Positions 24,634-33,912 of a DNA stretch of 64,000 bases are shown piece after piece. A program made the position numbers and the translations under genes. The DNA is from Tersicoccus sp. Bi-70. GTDB lineage: Bacteria; Actinomycetota; Actinomycetes; Actinomycetales; Micrococcaceae. The stretch is from positions 1 through 64,000 of the forward strand of contig NZ_MIEU01000010.1 in the NCBI RefSeq assembly GCF_001968825.1. Direction: 5' to 3'. The notes under the pieces are model-generated. The model saw only the letters and a list, made by a program, of their open reading frames with translations. It searched no databases and was not told the origin of the DNA. Each line of letters starts with the position of its first letter. The stretch's first letter is position 1.

Positions 24634-26127
24634 ATGACCCCTCCCGATCTCGCGAGCCGGCTCACCATCGCCGACGTCCACGACGCCTTCCGCGCCGGGG
24701 ACTACTCGGCCGAGGGCCTCGTCCGCGCCTTCCTCGAGCGGATCGAGCAGCTCGACCGATCAGGGCCCGAGCTGAACGCGCTCATCTCGGTGTCCACCAC
24801 CGCGGTCGGTGAGGCGCGGCGCCTCGACCGGGAGTTCGCGGAGACGGGTCGCCTCTCCGGACCGCTGCACGGCATCCCGGTCGTGGTGAAGGACCAGATC
24901 GAGACGGCAGACCTGCCGACCACCTTCGGCAGTGCGGCGTCCGGCGACTACCGCCCGGCTCAGGACGCGACGGCCATCGCCCGGCTCCGGGAGGCCGGCG
25001 CGATCATCCTCGGGAAGACCACCATGCCGGACTTCGCGACGTCCTGGTTCTCCACGTCCTCCCGCAGTGGCCTCACGAAGAACCCCTACGACCTCACCCG
25101 CGACCCGGGCGGCTCGTCGAGCGGCACCGCGGCCGCCGTCGCCGCCGGTCTCGCCCTCGTCGGCATCGGTGAGGACACCGGCGGATCGATCCGCCTCCCC
25201 GCGTCCTTCTGCGGTCTCGTCGGGGTGCGGGTGACGCCGGGACTGATCAGCCGCGCCGGTATGTCCTCCCTGGTCGTGCCGCAGGACACCGCCGGGCCCA
25301 TGACCCGGTCCGTGCGGGACGCGGCGCAGCTGCTCGACGTCCTGGTCGGCTACGACCCGGCCGACGACTACACGGCCGCGACCGTGGTCGCCGGCGCGAA
25401 CGGCCCCCACGGCTCCTACACCGAGGCCCTCGACGGCGCATCGCTGACGGGCAAGCGCATCGGCGTCCTGCGCCAGGCGTTCCCGGACGGCACCGATCCC
25501 GACGGCGCGCGCGTCGCCGAGACCGTCGAGTCGGCCCTCGCCACCCTGAGCGAGGCCGGTGCGGAGCTCGTCGATATCACCATCGACGACCTCGACGAGC
25601 AGGTCGGCTTCACGTCGCTGTACACGACCCGGTCGCAGGCCGACATGAACGCGTTCGTCACCGCCCGGCCGGATCTCGGCATCACGTCGATGCGGGAGCT
25701 CGTGGACACCGGCCAGTACCACGAGAAGCTCGACCTGCTCGAGGCGATCGTCGCCGGCCCGGAGAATCCGCGGGACGACGCCGAGTATGTGGACCGCGTC
25801 CTCGCGCAGAGCGCGTTCCAGCGCCAAGTGCTCGGCGTGATCGCCGCGCACCGGCTGGACGCCATCGCGTTCCCCGACGCCAAGCTGCCGGCCCCCACCC
25901 ACGAGGACATCCTCGCCGGGCGGTGGACCTGCCTGACCTATCCCACGAACACCGTGATCGCGTCCCAGCTCCTCTTCCCGGCCGTCACCGTGCCCGCGGG
26001 GAAGACCTCCGACGGGCTGCCCGTCGGGCTCGAGCTGATGGGCGTTCCGTCGGCCGAACACGGCCTGCTCGGGCTGGCCGCCGCCGTCGAGGACTCCCTG
26101 CGCGGCTGGTCCGCGCCGGAGCTGTAG
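24634..26127 (+). CDS. Amidase (amidase-signature family)
   Basis: A 497-residue amidase. The Ser-cisSer-Lys triad regions are visible: Lys in GIPVVVKDQIE, the Gly/Ser-rich signature DPGGSSSGTAAAVAAG and the nucleophile segment GEDTGGSIRLPASFCGLVG. It hydrolyses a carbon-nitrogen amide bond; the substrate is unknown. ATG 24634 is chosen (GAGG about 12 bases upstream); ATG 24604 is an alternative. Its neighbours are a divergent GntR repressor and, 3 bases downstream, a PxpA-like gene, suggesting use of a cyclic amide, amide or urea-like nitrogen source. Confidence 0.88.
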   Translation: MTPPDLASRLTIADVHDAFRAGDYSAEGLVRAFLERIEQLDRSGPELNALISVSTTAVGEARRLDREFAETGRLSGPLHGIPVVVKDQIETADLPTTFGSAASGDYRPAQDATAIARLREAGAIILGKTTMPDFATSWFSTSSRSGLTKNPYDLTRDPGGSSSGTAAAVAAGLALVGIGEDTGGSIRLPASFCGLVGVRVTPGLISRAGMSSLVVPQDTAGPMTRSVRDAAQLLDVLVGYDPADDYTAATVVAGANGPHGSYTEALDGASLTGKRIGVLRQAFPDGTDPDGARVAETVESALATLSEAGAELVDITIDDLDEQVGFTSLYTTRSQADMNAFVTARPDLGITSMRELVDTGQYHEKLDLLEAIVAGPENPRDDAEYVDRVLAQSAFQRQVLGVIAAHRLDAIAFPDAKLPAPTHEDILAGRWTCLTYPTNTVIASQLLFPAVTVPAGKTSDGLPVGLELMGVPSAEHGLLGLAAAVEDSLRGWSAPEL

Positions 26128-26130
26128 CCG

Positions 26131-26865
26131 ATGACGACGCCATCCATCACCATCAACTCCGACCTCGGTGAGTCGATCGGACTGCACGCGTTCGGCAACG
26201 ACGAGGAGCTCCTCGCCATCGTCGACACGGTCAACGTCGCCTGCGGCATGCACGCGGGGGACCCCGTCACCATGGAGCGGACCGTGCGCGCCGCGGTGGC
26301 CGCGGGCGTGACCATCGGCGCGCACCCCGGGCTGCCCGACATCACCGGCTTCGGGCGGCGCGCCATGGCGCTGACGCCCGACGAGACGCGCGACCTCGTG
26401 CGCTACCAGGTGGGCGCCCTCGTGGGGTTCCTCGACCGCCACGGGGCACCCCTGGACCACCTCAAACCGCACGGCGCCCTGTTCGGCATGTGCGCGACGG
26501 ACGAGGACCTGATGCGGGCGATCTGCGACGTCGCCCGGCAGTACGCGGTCCCGGTCCTCGGCCTGGCGGGCACCGCCCACGAGTCGATCTGCGCGGAGAC
26601 CGGCGTCGCCTTCGTCCCGGAGCTCTACGTCGATCTCGACTACGGGGCCGACGGCATGATCGTGGTCGAGCGCGCCCCCCTTCCGCGCCGTCCGGAGGAG
26701 GTGCGGGACCGGGTGCTGCAGGCGGTGCGGCAGGGGACGGTCACGGCCGTGGACGGCACCGCCGTCCCGGTGCAGCCGGCATCGGTGTGCGTGCACTCGG
26801 ACCTGCCTTCGGCCGTGCAGGTGGCCCGCGAGGTGCGGATCGCCCTGGCGACGGGACCGGAGTAG
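26131..26865 (+). CDS. pxpA: LamB/YcsF-family protein (5-oxoprolinase subunit A-like)
   Basis: A 244-residue TIM-barrel-like protein with all family hallmarks: NSDLGES at residues 8-14, VACGMHAGDP, GAHPGLPD, HLKPHGALF and VCVHSD. PxpA works with PxpB and PxpC to open 5-oxoproline using ATP. Here pxpBC are missing and an amidase precedes it with a 3-base gap, so the pair may act together on a different lactam or amide. Translationally coupled to the amidase. The symbol is by family only. Confidence 0.8.
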   Translation: MTTPSITINSDLGESIGLHAFGNDEELLAIVDTVNVACGMHAGDPVTMERTVRAAVAAGVTIGAHPGLPDITGFGRRAMALTPDETRDLVRYQVGALVGFLDRHGAPLDHLKPHGALFGMCATDEDLMRAICDVARQYAVPVLGLAGTAHESICAETGVAFVPELYVDLDYGADGMIVVERAPLPRRPEEVRDRVLQAVRQGTVTAVDGTAVPVQPASVCVHSDLPSAVQVAREVRIALATGPE

Positions 26866-26898
26866 GCCCACCGCCGCCCGATCGACGGCGGGATCCGT

Positions 26899-26931
26899 GC
26901 ACTCGGCGAGGGCGAGGTCGTCACCGAGTGC
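26899..26931. terminator. Hairpin between convergent genes
   Basis: GCACTCGGCGA (26899-26909) pairs with TCACCGAGTGC (26921-26931) at 10 of 11 positions, between pxpA and the VOC gene. Confidence 0.55.
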
Positions 26932-26944
26932 GCGGGTGGCGCCG

Positions 26945-27358
26945 TCAGCCGGCCGTTCTGCGCGGCTCTCCGGCGTAGGTGCCGAAGCTCCAGATGTTGC
27001 CCTCCGGATCGGAGGCGCGGAAGTCCGTGCTGCCGTAGTCGGTGCGGGTCAGCTCCGAGACGTCGATGCCGCCGGCGTCGACCGCGCGCCGGTGCAGGCC
27101 CTCGACGTCGGCGCTCACCACGTAGGCCGAGAACGTGCCCGGCTGCAGGGTGAACGGGCCCTCCGGCTTGTGCGAGCCGAGCATGATGCCGCCGCCCTCG
27201 GGCCAGTCCAGCTGGGCGTGCGCGATGCGGTCACCGTCGGCGTACGCGACGGTCTCCTCGAAGCCGAAGACCCGCACGAGGTAGTCGATCAGGCCGCGGG
27301 CGTCGTTCGCCTGCAGCGTGGGCCAGACCTGCAGGGCGGGGGCGGGGTTCGTGTCCAT
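26945..27358 (-). CDS. VOC-family (glyoxalase-like) protein
   Basis: A 137-residue vicinal-oxygen-chelate protein of the PhnB/YycE-like kind: WPTLQANDARGLIDYLVRVF at the start, a central FSAYVVSADVEGL, and the closing FRASDPEGNIWSFGTY with the metal-ligand Glu position. It acts as a small binding or resistance-type protein; ligand unknown. The start at 27358 is 4 bases after the AraC stop, so the two are coupled. Confidence 0.8.
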   Translation of the reverse strand: MDTNPAPALQVWPTLQANDARGLIDYLVRVFGFEETVAYADGDRIAHAQLDWPEGGGIMLGSHKPEGPFTLQPGTFSAYVVSADVEGLHRRAVDAGGIDVSELTRTDYGSTDFRASDPEGNIWSFGTYAGEPRRTAG

Positions 27359-27362
27359 GCGC

Positions 27363-28247
27363 TCATTCCACACCGTTGCGGTGGCCGCCGGCTTGGATGT
27401 TCCGGAACTCCTCCCGCAGCCAGGCCGTGGGGGAGCAGCCGGCGAACCGGGAGAACTCCCGGTCCAGGTGCGGGTGGTCCGCGTAGCCGGCGGTCGCGGC
27501 GGCGGCCGAGAGGTTCGGAATCCCGCCGACGGCGGCGTCGCGGATGATCCCGACCGCCCGGTCGAAGCGGACGACGCGGGCGGCGGTGGTGGGGCTGCAG
27601 CCCAGCTCGCGGTCGAAGAGCGTCGTCAGCCGGCGCCCGCTCAGGTACACGCGGGAGGCCAGCTCGGTGGTGGACAGCCGCCCGCCGCTGGCGGCCAGCA
27701 GACGCCAGGCCTCGGCGACCTCCGGCCGCGCCGGGGTCGCCGCGGTCGTCGCGGCCTGCCGTTCGGCCAGCCAGCCGGCGAGTAGGGTCAGCCGCCGGTG
27801 GGCGTCGGGTTCGGCGCCGAGCCGTTCGCGCCACCCCCGCACCACCCCGCCCAGCACCGCCTCACCGTCCTCGGTCAGCGACACCAGGTCTGCTGCCGGC
27901 ACGCCGAACAGTCGTCGTGCGGCGAGCGGGTGGACGGCCACCTGGATCCCGCTCTGCGCCGACGGCTGATCGATGTAGGCCGGGCTGGTGTGCAGGCGAC
28001 CCACGAGGACGTCGTACGCCGTCGCCCCGGCCGTGCCGACCAGGGCGGCAGCCGGGGCGGTTGGCACCGGTTCGCCGAAGCTGATGATGAAGGTCAGCCA
28101 CGGGGACGGCAGTCCACGGTGCACGCGCGGCTCGTCCCGCTCCGTGCGGTAGTCGACGAGCGAGGCGACGCCGGGGACAGGGGCAACCGAGCCCGGCGCG
28201 AGCCGGGTGAAGGTGAGGGCGGGCTCGAGCGACGTCGTCGGAGCCAT
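27363..28247 (-). CDS. AraC-family regulator
   Basis: A 294-residue regulator. The N-terminal ~180 residues are a cupin-like or unassigned sensor domain; the C-terminal ~100 carry the two AraC helix-turn-helices (STTELASRVYLSGRRLTTLF and SAAAATAGYADHPHLDREFS, then FAGCSPTAWLRE). It probably controls the coupled VOC gene. The cluster lies just downstream of the paa tetR on the same strand but with a separate start and RBS (AGGGAGGGC). Confidence 0.85.
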   Translation of the reverse strand: MAPTTSLEPALTFTRLAPGSVAPVPGVASLVDYRTERDEPRVHRGLPSPWLTFIISFGEPVPTAPAAALVGTAGATAYDVLVGRLHTSPAYIDQPSAQSGIQVAVHPLAARRLFGVPAADLVSLTEDGEAVLGGVVRGWRERLGAEPDAHRRLTLLAGWLAERQAATTAATPARPEVAEAWRLLAASGGRLSTTELASRVYLSGRRLTTLFDRELGCSPTTAARVVRFDRAVGIIRDAAVGGIPNLSAAAATAGYADHPHLDREFSRFAGCSPTAWLREEFRNIQAGGHRNGVE

Positions 28248-28286
28248 CTGCCCTCCCTTCCGTCCGTCGCCCGGTCCGTCGGTCCG

Positions 28287-28967
28287 TCAGAGGCCGATGA
28301 CGTCCGGGCTCGGGGTGCCGGTGCTGCGGCGGCGCGCGCGGCCCTCGTGCAGGCCGTCGAAGAGGATGGCGACGACGTCGTCGGCCAGTTCCTCCTGCGT
28401 CAGGGCGCCACCGGGCCGGTACCACTCGACGATCGAGTTGATGGTGCCGAACAGCAGCCGGCTGGCGACGCGCGGGGCGATGTCGCTGCGCACCGCCCCC
28501 TCGGTGCTGGCCTGCTCCACCAGCTGGGCGATCTGCCGGTCGAAGTAGCGCCGCCGTTCGAGCGCCTGCCGCTCCATCTCGGTGTTGCCCCGCAGCCGCA
28601 GCAGGAGGGTGACGAACGGGAGCTCGTCGACCAGGACGGCGACGGTGCCGCGCACGACGAACTCGAGCCGCTCGTCGGCGGTCCCGGACGTCGCGCCCGG
28701 CTGGTGCAGCGTCGACTCCAGCCCGCCGAGCGCCCGCTCCAGCGCGAGCCGGAGCAGGTCCTCCTTGCCGGGCACGTGGTGGTAGATCGCGGACTTGGAG
28801 ATGCCGAGCTCGTCCGCCAGCAGACCCATCGACGTCGCCTCGTAGCCGTGCCGGTTGAACACGTCGACGGCGATCCGCAGCACGGTCTGCTGGTCGTATC
28901 CCGGCCGGCCTCGGCGGGACGCGCCGCGTGCCCGGGCGGGCGGCGCGACGGGGGTGATCTCAGGCAT
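28287..28967 (-). CDS. TetR-family regulator, probable PaaR
   Basis: A 226-residue TetR protein. HTH at about residues 25-70 (DVFNRHGYEATSMGLLADEL, then SKSAIYHHVPGKEDLL); the C-terminal half resembles KstR2/PaaR-type regulators that respond to acyl-CoA. The start is ATG 28967, 22 bases after the paaK stop on the same strand, so it is the third gene of a paaI-paaK-tetR operon. Three palindromes with a shared TGAAC...TCGGTAA core at paaZ, paaI and paaA are its likely targets; phenylacetyl-CoA would be the expected inducer. Confidence 0.8.
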   Translation of the reverse strand: MPEITPVAPPARARGASRRGRPGYDQQTVLRIAVDVFNRHGYEATSMGLLADELGISKSAIYHHVPGKEDLLRLALERALGGLESTLHQPGATSGTADERLEFVVRGTVAVLVDELPFVTLLLRLRGNTEMERQALERRRYFDRQIAQLVEQASTEGAVRSDIAPRVASRLLFGTINSIVEWYRPGGALTQEELADDVVAILFDGLHEGRARRRSTGTPSPDVIGL

Positions 28968-28989
28968 GACGTTCAGTCTCGCACGGGTC

Positions 28990-30318
28990 TCACGCCTGCT
29001 GAGTGCCACGCTGATCGTAGATGCGGCGGAGCTTCCCGCTGGAGCGCTCGAGCGAACCCGGCTCGCAGATCTCGATGGTCGCGGTCGACCCGATGTGGAT
29101 CTTCATCTGCCGGCCCAGCTCCGAGGCGGCGCCCTTCGCGGTCTCCGCCGTGCAGTCGTCGCGCCGCTCGATCTTGACCGTGAGCTGGTCCATCCGGCCC
29201 GGGCGGGTCAGGTGCAGCTGGAAGTGCGGGCTCAGCCCCGGGATCCGCAGCGCGATCTCCTCGATCTGGCTGGGGAACATGTTGACGCCGCGCAGGATGA
29301 TCATGTCGTCGCTGCGGCCGGTGATCCGGCCCATCCGGCGGTGCGAGGGGCGAGCGGTACCCGGCAGCAGCCGGGTCAGGTCCCGGGTGCGGTAGCGGAT
29401 GATCGGCAGGGCCTGCTTGGTCAGCGACGTGAAGACCAGCTCACCGTGCTCACCGTCGTCGAGCACCGCGTCGGAGAACGGGTCGATGATCTCGGGCCGG
29501 AAGTGGTCCTCCCAGATGTGCGCGCCGTCCTTCGTCTCATTCGACTCGCCGGCCACGCCCGGGCCCATCACCTCACTGAGGCCGTAGATGTCGCAGGCGT
29601 CGATGCCGAGGCCGGTCTCCAGCTCATGCCGCATCTCGGCGGTCCAGGGCTCGGCGCCGAGGACGGCGACCTTCAGCGAGGTGCTGCGCGGGTCGATGCC
29701 CTTCGCGGCCATGGCGTCCATGATCGTGAGCAGGTACGTCGGCGTGCACAGGATGGCGCGCGGTCCGAAGTCCTGGATCATCTGGATCTGCTTCTCGGTC
29801 TGCCCGCCCGACATGGGGACGACGGTGCAGCCCAGCTTCTCGGCGCCGTAGTGGGCGCCGAGGCCGCCGGTGAACAGGCCGTAGCCGTACGAGTTCTGCA
29901 GGATGTCACCGGGCCGGACGCCGGAGAGGCGCAGGCAGCGCGCCACAATGGTCGCCCAGTTGTCCAGGTCCTGGCGCGTGTAGCCGACGACGGTGGGACG
30001 GCCGGTGGTGCCGGACGACGCGTGCACCCGCGAGACCTCGTTCATCGGGACGGCGAACATGCCGAACGGGTACGCCTCCCGCAGGTCCGCCTTGGTGGTG
30101 TAGGGGAACTTCTGCAGGTCGCCCAGTTCCTCGAGGTCGTCCGGGTGGACGCCGGCCTCGTCCCACTTGCGGGTGTAGAGGGGGACCTTCGCGTACGCCC
30201 GCTGCACGGTGTCCTGCAGGCGGCTCAGCTGCAGCGCCTCGAGCTCGTCGCGACTGATGGTCTCCTCGCGGTCGAGGCCCTGGGGATCGAGGGTCGGGTT
30301 GGTGGCGGTGGCCGTCAC
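28990..30318 (-). CDS. paaK: Phenylacetate-CoA ligase
   Basis: A 442-residue adenylating enzyme that activates phenylacetate to phenylacetyl-CoA, the entry step of the pathway. The AMP-binding motif HASSGTTGRPTVVGYTRQDL (about residues 91-110), the family-specific IYGLSEVMGPGV and the C-terminal GRSDDMIILRGVNMFPSQIE are all present. Length is normal. The start is GTG 30318 with AAAGGAG 6 bases upstream; upstream codons are low complexity. It lies 52 bases after paaI and before tetR. Confidence 0.93.
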   Translation of the reverse strand: MTATATNPTLDPQGLDREETISRDELEALQLSRLQDTVQRAYAKVPLYTRKWDEAGVHPDDLEELGDLQKFPYTTKADLREAYPFGMFAVPMNEVSRVHASSGTTGRPTVVGYTRQDLDNWATIVARCLRLSGVRPGDILQNSYGYGLFTGGLGAHYGAEKLGCTVVPMSGGQTEKQIQMIQDFGPRAILCTPTYLLTIMDAMAAKGIDPRSTSLKVAVLGAEPWTAEMRHELETGLGIDACDIYGLSEVMGPGVAGESNETKDGAHIWEDHFRPEIIDPFSDAVLDDGEHGELVFTSLTKQALPIIRYRTRDLTRLLPGTARPSHRRMGRITGRSDDMIILRGVNMFPSQIEEIALRIPGLSPHFQLHLTRPGRMDQLTVKIERRDDCTAETAKGAASELGRQMKIHIGSTATIEICEPGSLERSSGKLRRIYDQRGTQQA

Positions 30319-30370
30319 AACAGGCTCCTTTGCTTGTCGCTGCTGCTCGTCGTGCTCGTGCTGGCGGGGC

Positions 30371-30850
30371 TCAGCGCAGGCGGCGGGCGGGCTGGGGGAT
30401 GGTGCGGCTGCGGCCGCGGAACTCGGCGATGAGCTGGTCCTCGCCGGCGGCACCGTTCGTGCCGTTCTCGCCGGCCGCGGTGATCGTCACGTCGTACAGG
30501 CCGCTGCGCCCGGCGGACGCCCGGCGCACGGCGGTGGCGGTGAGCGTCTGGCCCTGGCGGGCGGAGCGGATGAAGGTGACGTCCGCGCCGGAGGCGACGG
30601 TGATGGTCTCCTCGCTCCCGGCCATGTCATTGCACGCGAGAGCGAAGGCGGTGTCGGCGAAGGCGAAGATCATGCCGCCATGGGCCATCCCGAAGCCGTT
30701 GAGCATCTCCCGGCGCAGGTCCATGGTGATCACGGCCCGGCCGTCGGCGATCTCGACGACGCGGATGCCCATCCACTCGGAGGCGAAGTCGTCGCGCAGG
30801 ATCTCGTGATGCTCCGCGAGTTGTTCGAGTGTGGGCGTACTCTCGGCCAT
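30371..30850 (-). CDS. paaI: Phenylacetyl-CoA thioesterase, hotdog family
   Basis: A 159-residue hotdog-fold thioesterase with the PaaI core NGFGMAHGGMIFAFADTAFA (HGG and the downstream Asp nucleophile) and DVTFIRSARQGQTLTATAVR. PaaI releases CoA from dead-end intermediates such as 2-hydroxyphenylacetyl-CoA or excess phenylacetyl-CoA. It is the first gene of the paaI-paaK-tetR operon. A palindromic operator candidate lies 23 bases upstream of its start codon, and AGGTGTCAC precedes the ATG. Confidence 0.88.
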   Translation of the reverse strand: MAESTPTLEQLAEHHEILRDDFASEWMGIRVVEIADGRAVITMDLRREMLNGFGMAHGGMIFAFADTAFALACNDMAGSEETITVASGADVTFIRSARQGQTLTATAVRRASAGRSGLYDVTITAAGENGTNGAAGEDQLIAEFRGRSRTIPQPARRLR

Positions 30851-30872
30851 GTGACACCTCTCACCTTTAATT

Positions 30873-30894
30873 ACCGAATGTTCATTAGGTAATC
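30873..30894. promoter_or_regulatory. PaaR/TetR-type operator at paaI
   Basis: TTACCGAATGTTCATTAGGT plus AA: palindrome with TTACC/GGTAA ends. Read on the - strand it contains TGAAC and TCGGTAA as at paaZ and paaA, but with shorter spacing. Located 23 bases from the paaI start codon. Confidence 0.6.
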
Positions 30895-30981
30895 CGATCG
30901 AGGCAGCGATGTCAACCGCGTGACGACGGGGGCAGGGGTGGCTCGGAGAGCAGGGATGTGAGCCGTGCCATATAGCGTCGC

Positions 30982-30997
30982 TACAGGTGTTACTGTA
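30982..30997. promoter_or_regulatory. Palindrome before tetR 31003
   Basis: TACAGGTGTTACTGTA: TACAG and CTGTA arms around 6 bases, 5 bases before the GTG start, within the AT-richer promoter region. It is a candidate autoregulatory site for the TetR protein encoded next. Confidence 0.5.
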
Positions 30998-31002
30998 TCG
31001 CC

Positions 31003-31737
31003 GTGAGCAGCGTCGACCACAGCCTCCCCGCGCGCGAGCGCCTGATCCAGGCTGCGACGACCCTGCTCACCCAGGCACAGGGTGGGCCCGTCTCCACCCG
31101 CCAGATCACCGATCTGGCGGGGGTGAAGGCGCCGACCCTGTACCACCACTTCGGTGACAAGGAAGGCCTGCTGGACGCCGTCGTCGCCCGGGGATTCGAG
31201 CAGTACCTCGCGCGGGAACGCGGACTGAGCGTCTCCGCGGATCCGGTGGAGGACGTGCGCCGGTTCTGGGACGCCCACGTGCAGTTCGGACTCGAGCAGC
31301 CCGACGTCTACTCGGTGATGTTCGGCAACGTCCGACCCGAGCAGCGGCCCGCCATCGTCATCGAGACCGAGGCGGTGCTGGAGGGCATCCTGCAGAATGC
31401 CGCCCGACAGGGCCTGCTGGTGGTGCCGCCACGGCAGGCGGCGCGGAGCATCCTCGCCGCCAACGTGGGGGTGACGCTGATGCTCATCGCCGAACCGGCG
31501 CAGCGACGCTCCATGGGGCTGAGCGAGCTGAGCCGGGATGGTGCGATCTCCGCCGTCCTGTCCGACGGCGCGGCCACCCGATCTGATCCCGACAACCCCG
31601 AGCAGCCGTCCTACGTGGTGGCGGCCATCGCTCTGAACGCGACGCTGCAGGCATCGCATCCGGAGCAGCTCTCCAGCAGCGAGATGCGTCTGTTCCTCGA
31701 ATGGCTCCAGCGCATGACGCACCCCACCACGACCTGA
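31003..31737 (+). CDS. TetR-family regulator upstream of mtlA
   Basis: A 244-residue TetR protein starting at GTG 31003. The HTH is clear (STRQITDLAGVKAPTLYHHF followed by GDKEGLLDAV, residues ~27-60). The C-terminal domain is large and unassigned. It is followed by mtlA after 69 bases on the same strand, so it may regulate the mannitol genes, although mannitol operons are more often controlled by MtlR or DeoR/GntR types; that link is inference. Confidence 0.82.
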   Translation: MSSVDHSLPARERLIQAATTLLTQAQGGPVSTRQITDLAGVKAPTLYHHFGDKEGLLDAVVARGFEQYLARERGLSVSADPVEDVRRFWDAHVQFGLEQPDVYSVMFGNVRPEQRPAIVIETEAVLEGILQNAARQGLLVVPPRQAARSILAANVGVTLMLIAEPAQRRSMGLSELSRDGAISAVLSDGAATRSDPDNPEQPSYVVAAIALNATLQASHPEQLSSSEMRLFLEWLQRMTHPTTT

Positions 31738-31806
31738 GCATCACCCGTACCAGCACATCGCACCCGTCCCCCCGCACCGCCGCGGGCCGACCCTCGAGAA
31801 GGAACC

Positions 31807-33912
31807 ATGGCAACGACGACAGTTGAAAGGTCGCGTGGAACCAACGTCCGCGCGGGCGTCCAGCGATTCGGCACCTTCCTCTCGGGCATGATCATGCCGA
31901 ACATCGGCGCCTTCATCGCCTGGGGCATCATCACCGCTCTGTTCATCGAGAAGGGGTTTCTCCCGGTCCCGCAGCTCGGTGGCTTCGGTACCCATACCGT
32001 CGACGGCGCCGAGGTGCCGTGGACCGGCCTCGTCGGCCCGATGATCACGTACCTGCTGCCGCTGCTGATCGCCTACACCGGCGGCCGGATGGTCTACGAC
32101 GTCCGTGGTGGCGTCGTCGGTGCGATCGCGACCATGGGCGTGATCGTGGGCACCAACATCCCGATGTTCATCGGCGCCATGATCATGGGCCCGCTGACCG
32201 CGTGGCTGATGAAGAAGGTCGACTCGATCTGGGACGGCAAGATCAAGCCCGGCTTCGAGATGCTGGTCAACAACTTCTCCGCCGGCATCCTCGGCGCCAT
32301 CATGGCCCTCGTCGCCTTCCTGGTCGTCGGGCCCGTCGTCGAGTTCTTCACCCAGATCGCTGCCAACGTGGTCGAGTGGCTGGTCGGCGCGCACATCCTG
32401 CCGCTGACGTCGATCCTGATCGAGCCGGCCAAGGTGCTGTTCCTGAACAACGCCATCAACCACGGCATCCTGACGCCGCTCGGCACCGAGCAGTCCGTCC
32501 AGACCGGCAAGTCGATCCTGTTCCTGCTCGAGGCCAACCCCGGCCCGGGCTTCGGTCTGCTGCTGGCCTACATGGTGTTCGGCCGTGGCGCGGCGAAGGC
32601 TTCCGCGGGTGGCGCGGCCGTGATCCAGTTCATCGGCGGCATCCACGAGATCTACTTCCCGTACATCCTGGCCAAGCCGGTCCTGATCATCGCCACCATC
32701 TGCGGTGGCGCGACGGGCATCCTCACCAACGTCATCTTCAACTCGGGCCTGCGCTCGCCGGCCGCTCCGGGTTCGATCATCGCGGTGCTCGCCTCGACGG
32801 CGAACGACAGCTACATCGGCGTCATTCTCTCGGTCATCCTCGCGGCGGCGGTGTCGTTCCTGATCGCCTCGGTCATCCTGCGCACCAGCAAGGACAAGGG
32901 GGAGGGCGACCTCGGCGACGCGACCGCGCGCATGGAGGCGATGAAGGGCAAGAAGAGCTCCGTCGCCTCGACGCTGACCGGCGGCGGCGTCGCCACCGCT
33001 CAGGGCACCATCAACAACATCGTGTTCGCGTGCGACGCCGGCATGGGTTCCTCCGCGATGGGCGCCTCGGTGCTGCGGAACAAGATCAAGGCGGCGGGCT
33101 TCAACGACGTCAAGGTCACCAACGCCTCGATCGCCAACCTGACCGACACCTACGACATGGTCGTGGTGCACCAGGACCTCGCCCCCCGGGCCGAGCCCAA
33201 GGCGCCGTCGGCCCAGTTCGTGACCGTCGACAACTTCATGGGCAGCCCCCGGTACGACGAGATCGTCGAGCTGCTCGAGCAGACGAACCGCGGCGGCGGC
33301 ACCGGCACGGCCGGCGGCGAGACCGCCGAGCACGCCGGCCTGGCCCCGACCGCCGGAGCCGGCACCACCGGTGCCGGGTCCAACGTGACGGGCGCGGCGG
33401 CAGGCGCAGCCGCGGGCGGTGCGGCCGGTACCTGGGTCGCCCCGGACGACGCGCCGCGCACCGCGGCCGGGAACGCGGACGGCATCCTCGCCGAGCGCAG
33501 CATCGTGCTCGACGGCTCCGCGACCAGCCAGGCCGCGGCCATCGAGGAGTCCGGCAAGCTGCTGGTCGACTCGGGCGCCGTGACCGGCGACTACGTCGCC
33601 GCGATGCACGACCGGGAGCGCTCCGTGCCGACGTACATGGGCAACTTCCTGGCCATCCCGCACGGCACCAACGAGGCCAAGGGGTACATCCAGCGGTCGG
33701 CGATCTCCTTCGTCCGCTACCCCGAGGGCATCGACTGGAACGGCAAGCCGGTCAAGTTCGTCGTCGGCATCGCCGGCCGCAACAACGAGCACCTGAACAT
33801 CCTGTCCTCGATCGCGAAGGTGTTCTCGGACAAGGAGCAGGTGGCCCGGCTGGAGAACGCGCGATCCGCTCGCGACGTGCTGTTCATCTTCGATTCGGTG
33901 AACAACGCATGA
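31807..33912 (+). CDS. mtlA: Mannitol-specific PTS enzyme IICBA
   Basis: A 701-residue mannitol permease that imports and phosphorylates mannitol to mannitol-1-phosphate. Membrane IIC domain residues 1-370 with [13 protein letters not shown] and [14 protein letters not shown] domain from ~398 with phosphorylated Cys409 in [15 protein letters not shown]; a Gly/Ala/Thr-rich linker of ~50 residues; IIA domain ~560-701 with active His619 in [12 protein letters not shown]. The full IICBA layout is present, longer than E. coli MtlA because of the linker. AGAAGGAACC precedes the ATG. The stop overlaps the mtlD start (ATGA). Confidence 0.95.
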   Translation: MATTTVERSRGTNVRAGVQRFGTFLSGMIMPNIGAFIAWGIITALFIEKGFLPVPQLGGFGTHTVDGAEVPWTGLVGPMITYLLPLLIAYTGGRMVYDVRGGVVGAIATMGVIVGTNIPMFIGAMIMGPLTAWLMKKVDSIWDGKIKPGFEMLVNNFSAGILGAIMALVAFLVVGPVVEFFTQIAANVVEWLVGAHILPLTSILIEPAKVLFLNNAINHGILTPLGTEQSVQTGKSILFLLEANPGPGFGLLLAYMVFGRGAAKASAGGAAVIQFIGGIHEIYFPYILAKPVLIIATICGGATGILTNVIFNSGLRSPAAPGSIIAVLASTANDSYIGVILSVILAAAVSFLIASVILRTSKDKGEGDLGDATARMEAMKGKKSSVASTLTGGGVATAQGTINNIVFACDAGMGSSAMGASVLRNKIKAAGFNDVKVTNASIANLTDTYDMVVVHQDLAPRAEPKAPSAQFVTVDNFMGSPRYDEIVELLEQTNRGGGTGTAGGETAEHAGLAPTAGAGTTGAGSNVTGAAAGAAAGGAAGTWVAPDDAPRTAAGNADGILAERSIVLDGSATSQAAAIEESGKLLVDSGAVTGDYVAAMHDRERSVPTYMGNFLAIPHGTNEAKGYIQRSAISFVRYPEGIDWNGKPVKFVVGIAGRNNEHLNILSSIAKVFSDKEQVARLENARSARDVLFIFDSVNNA

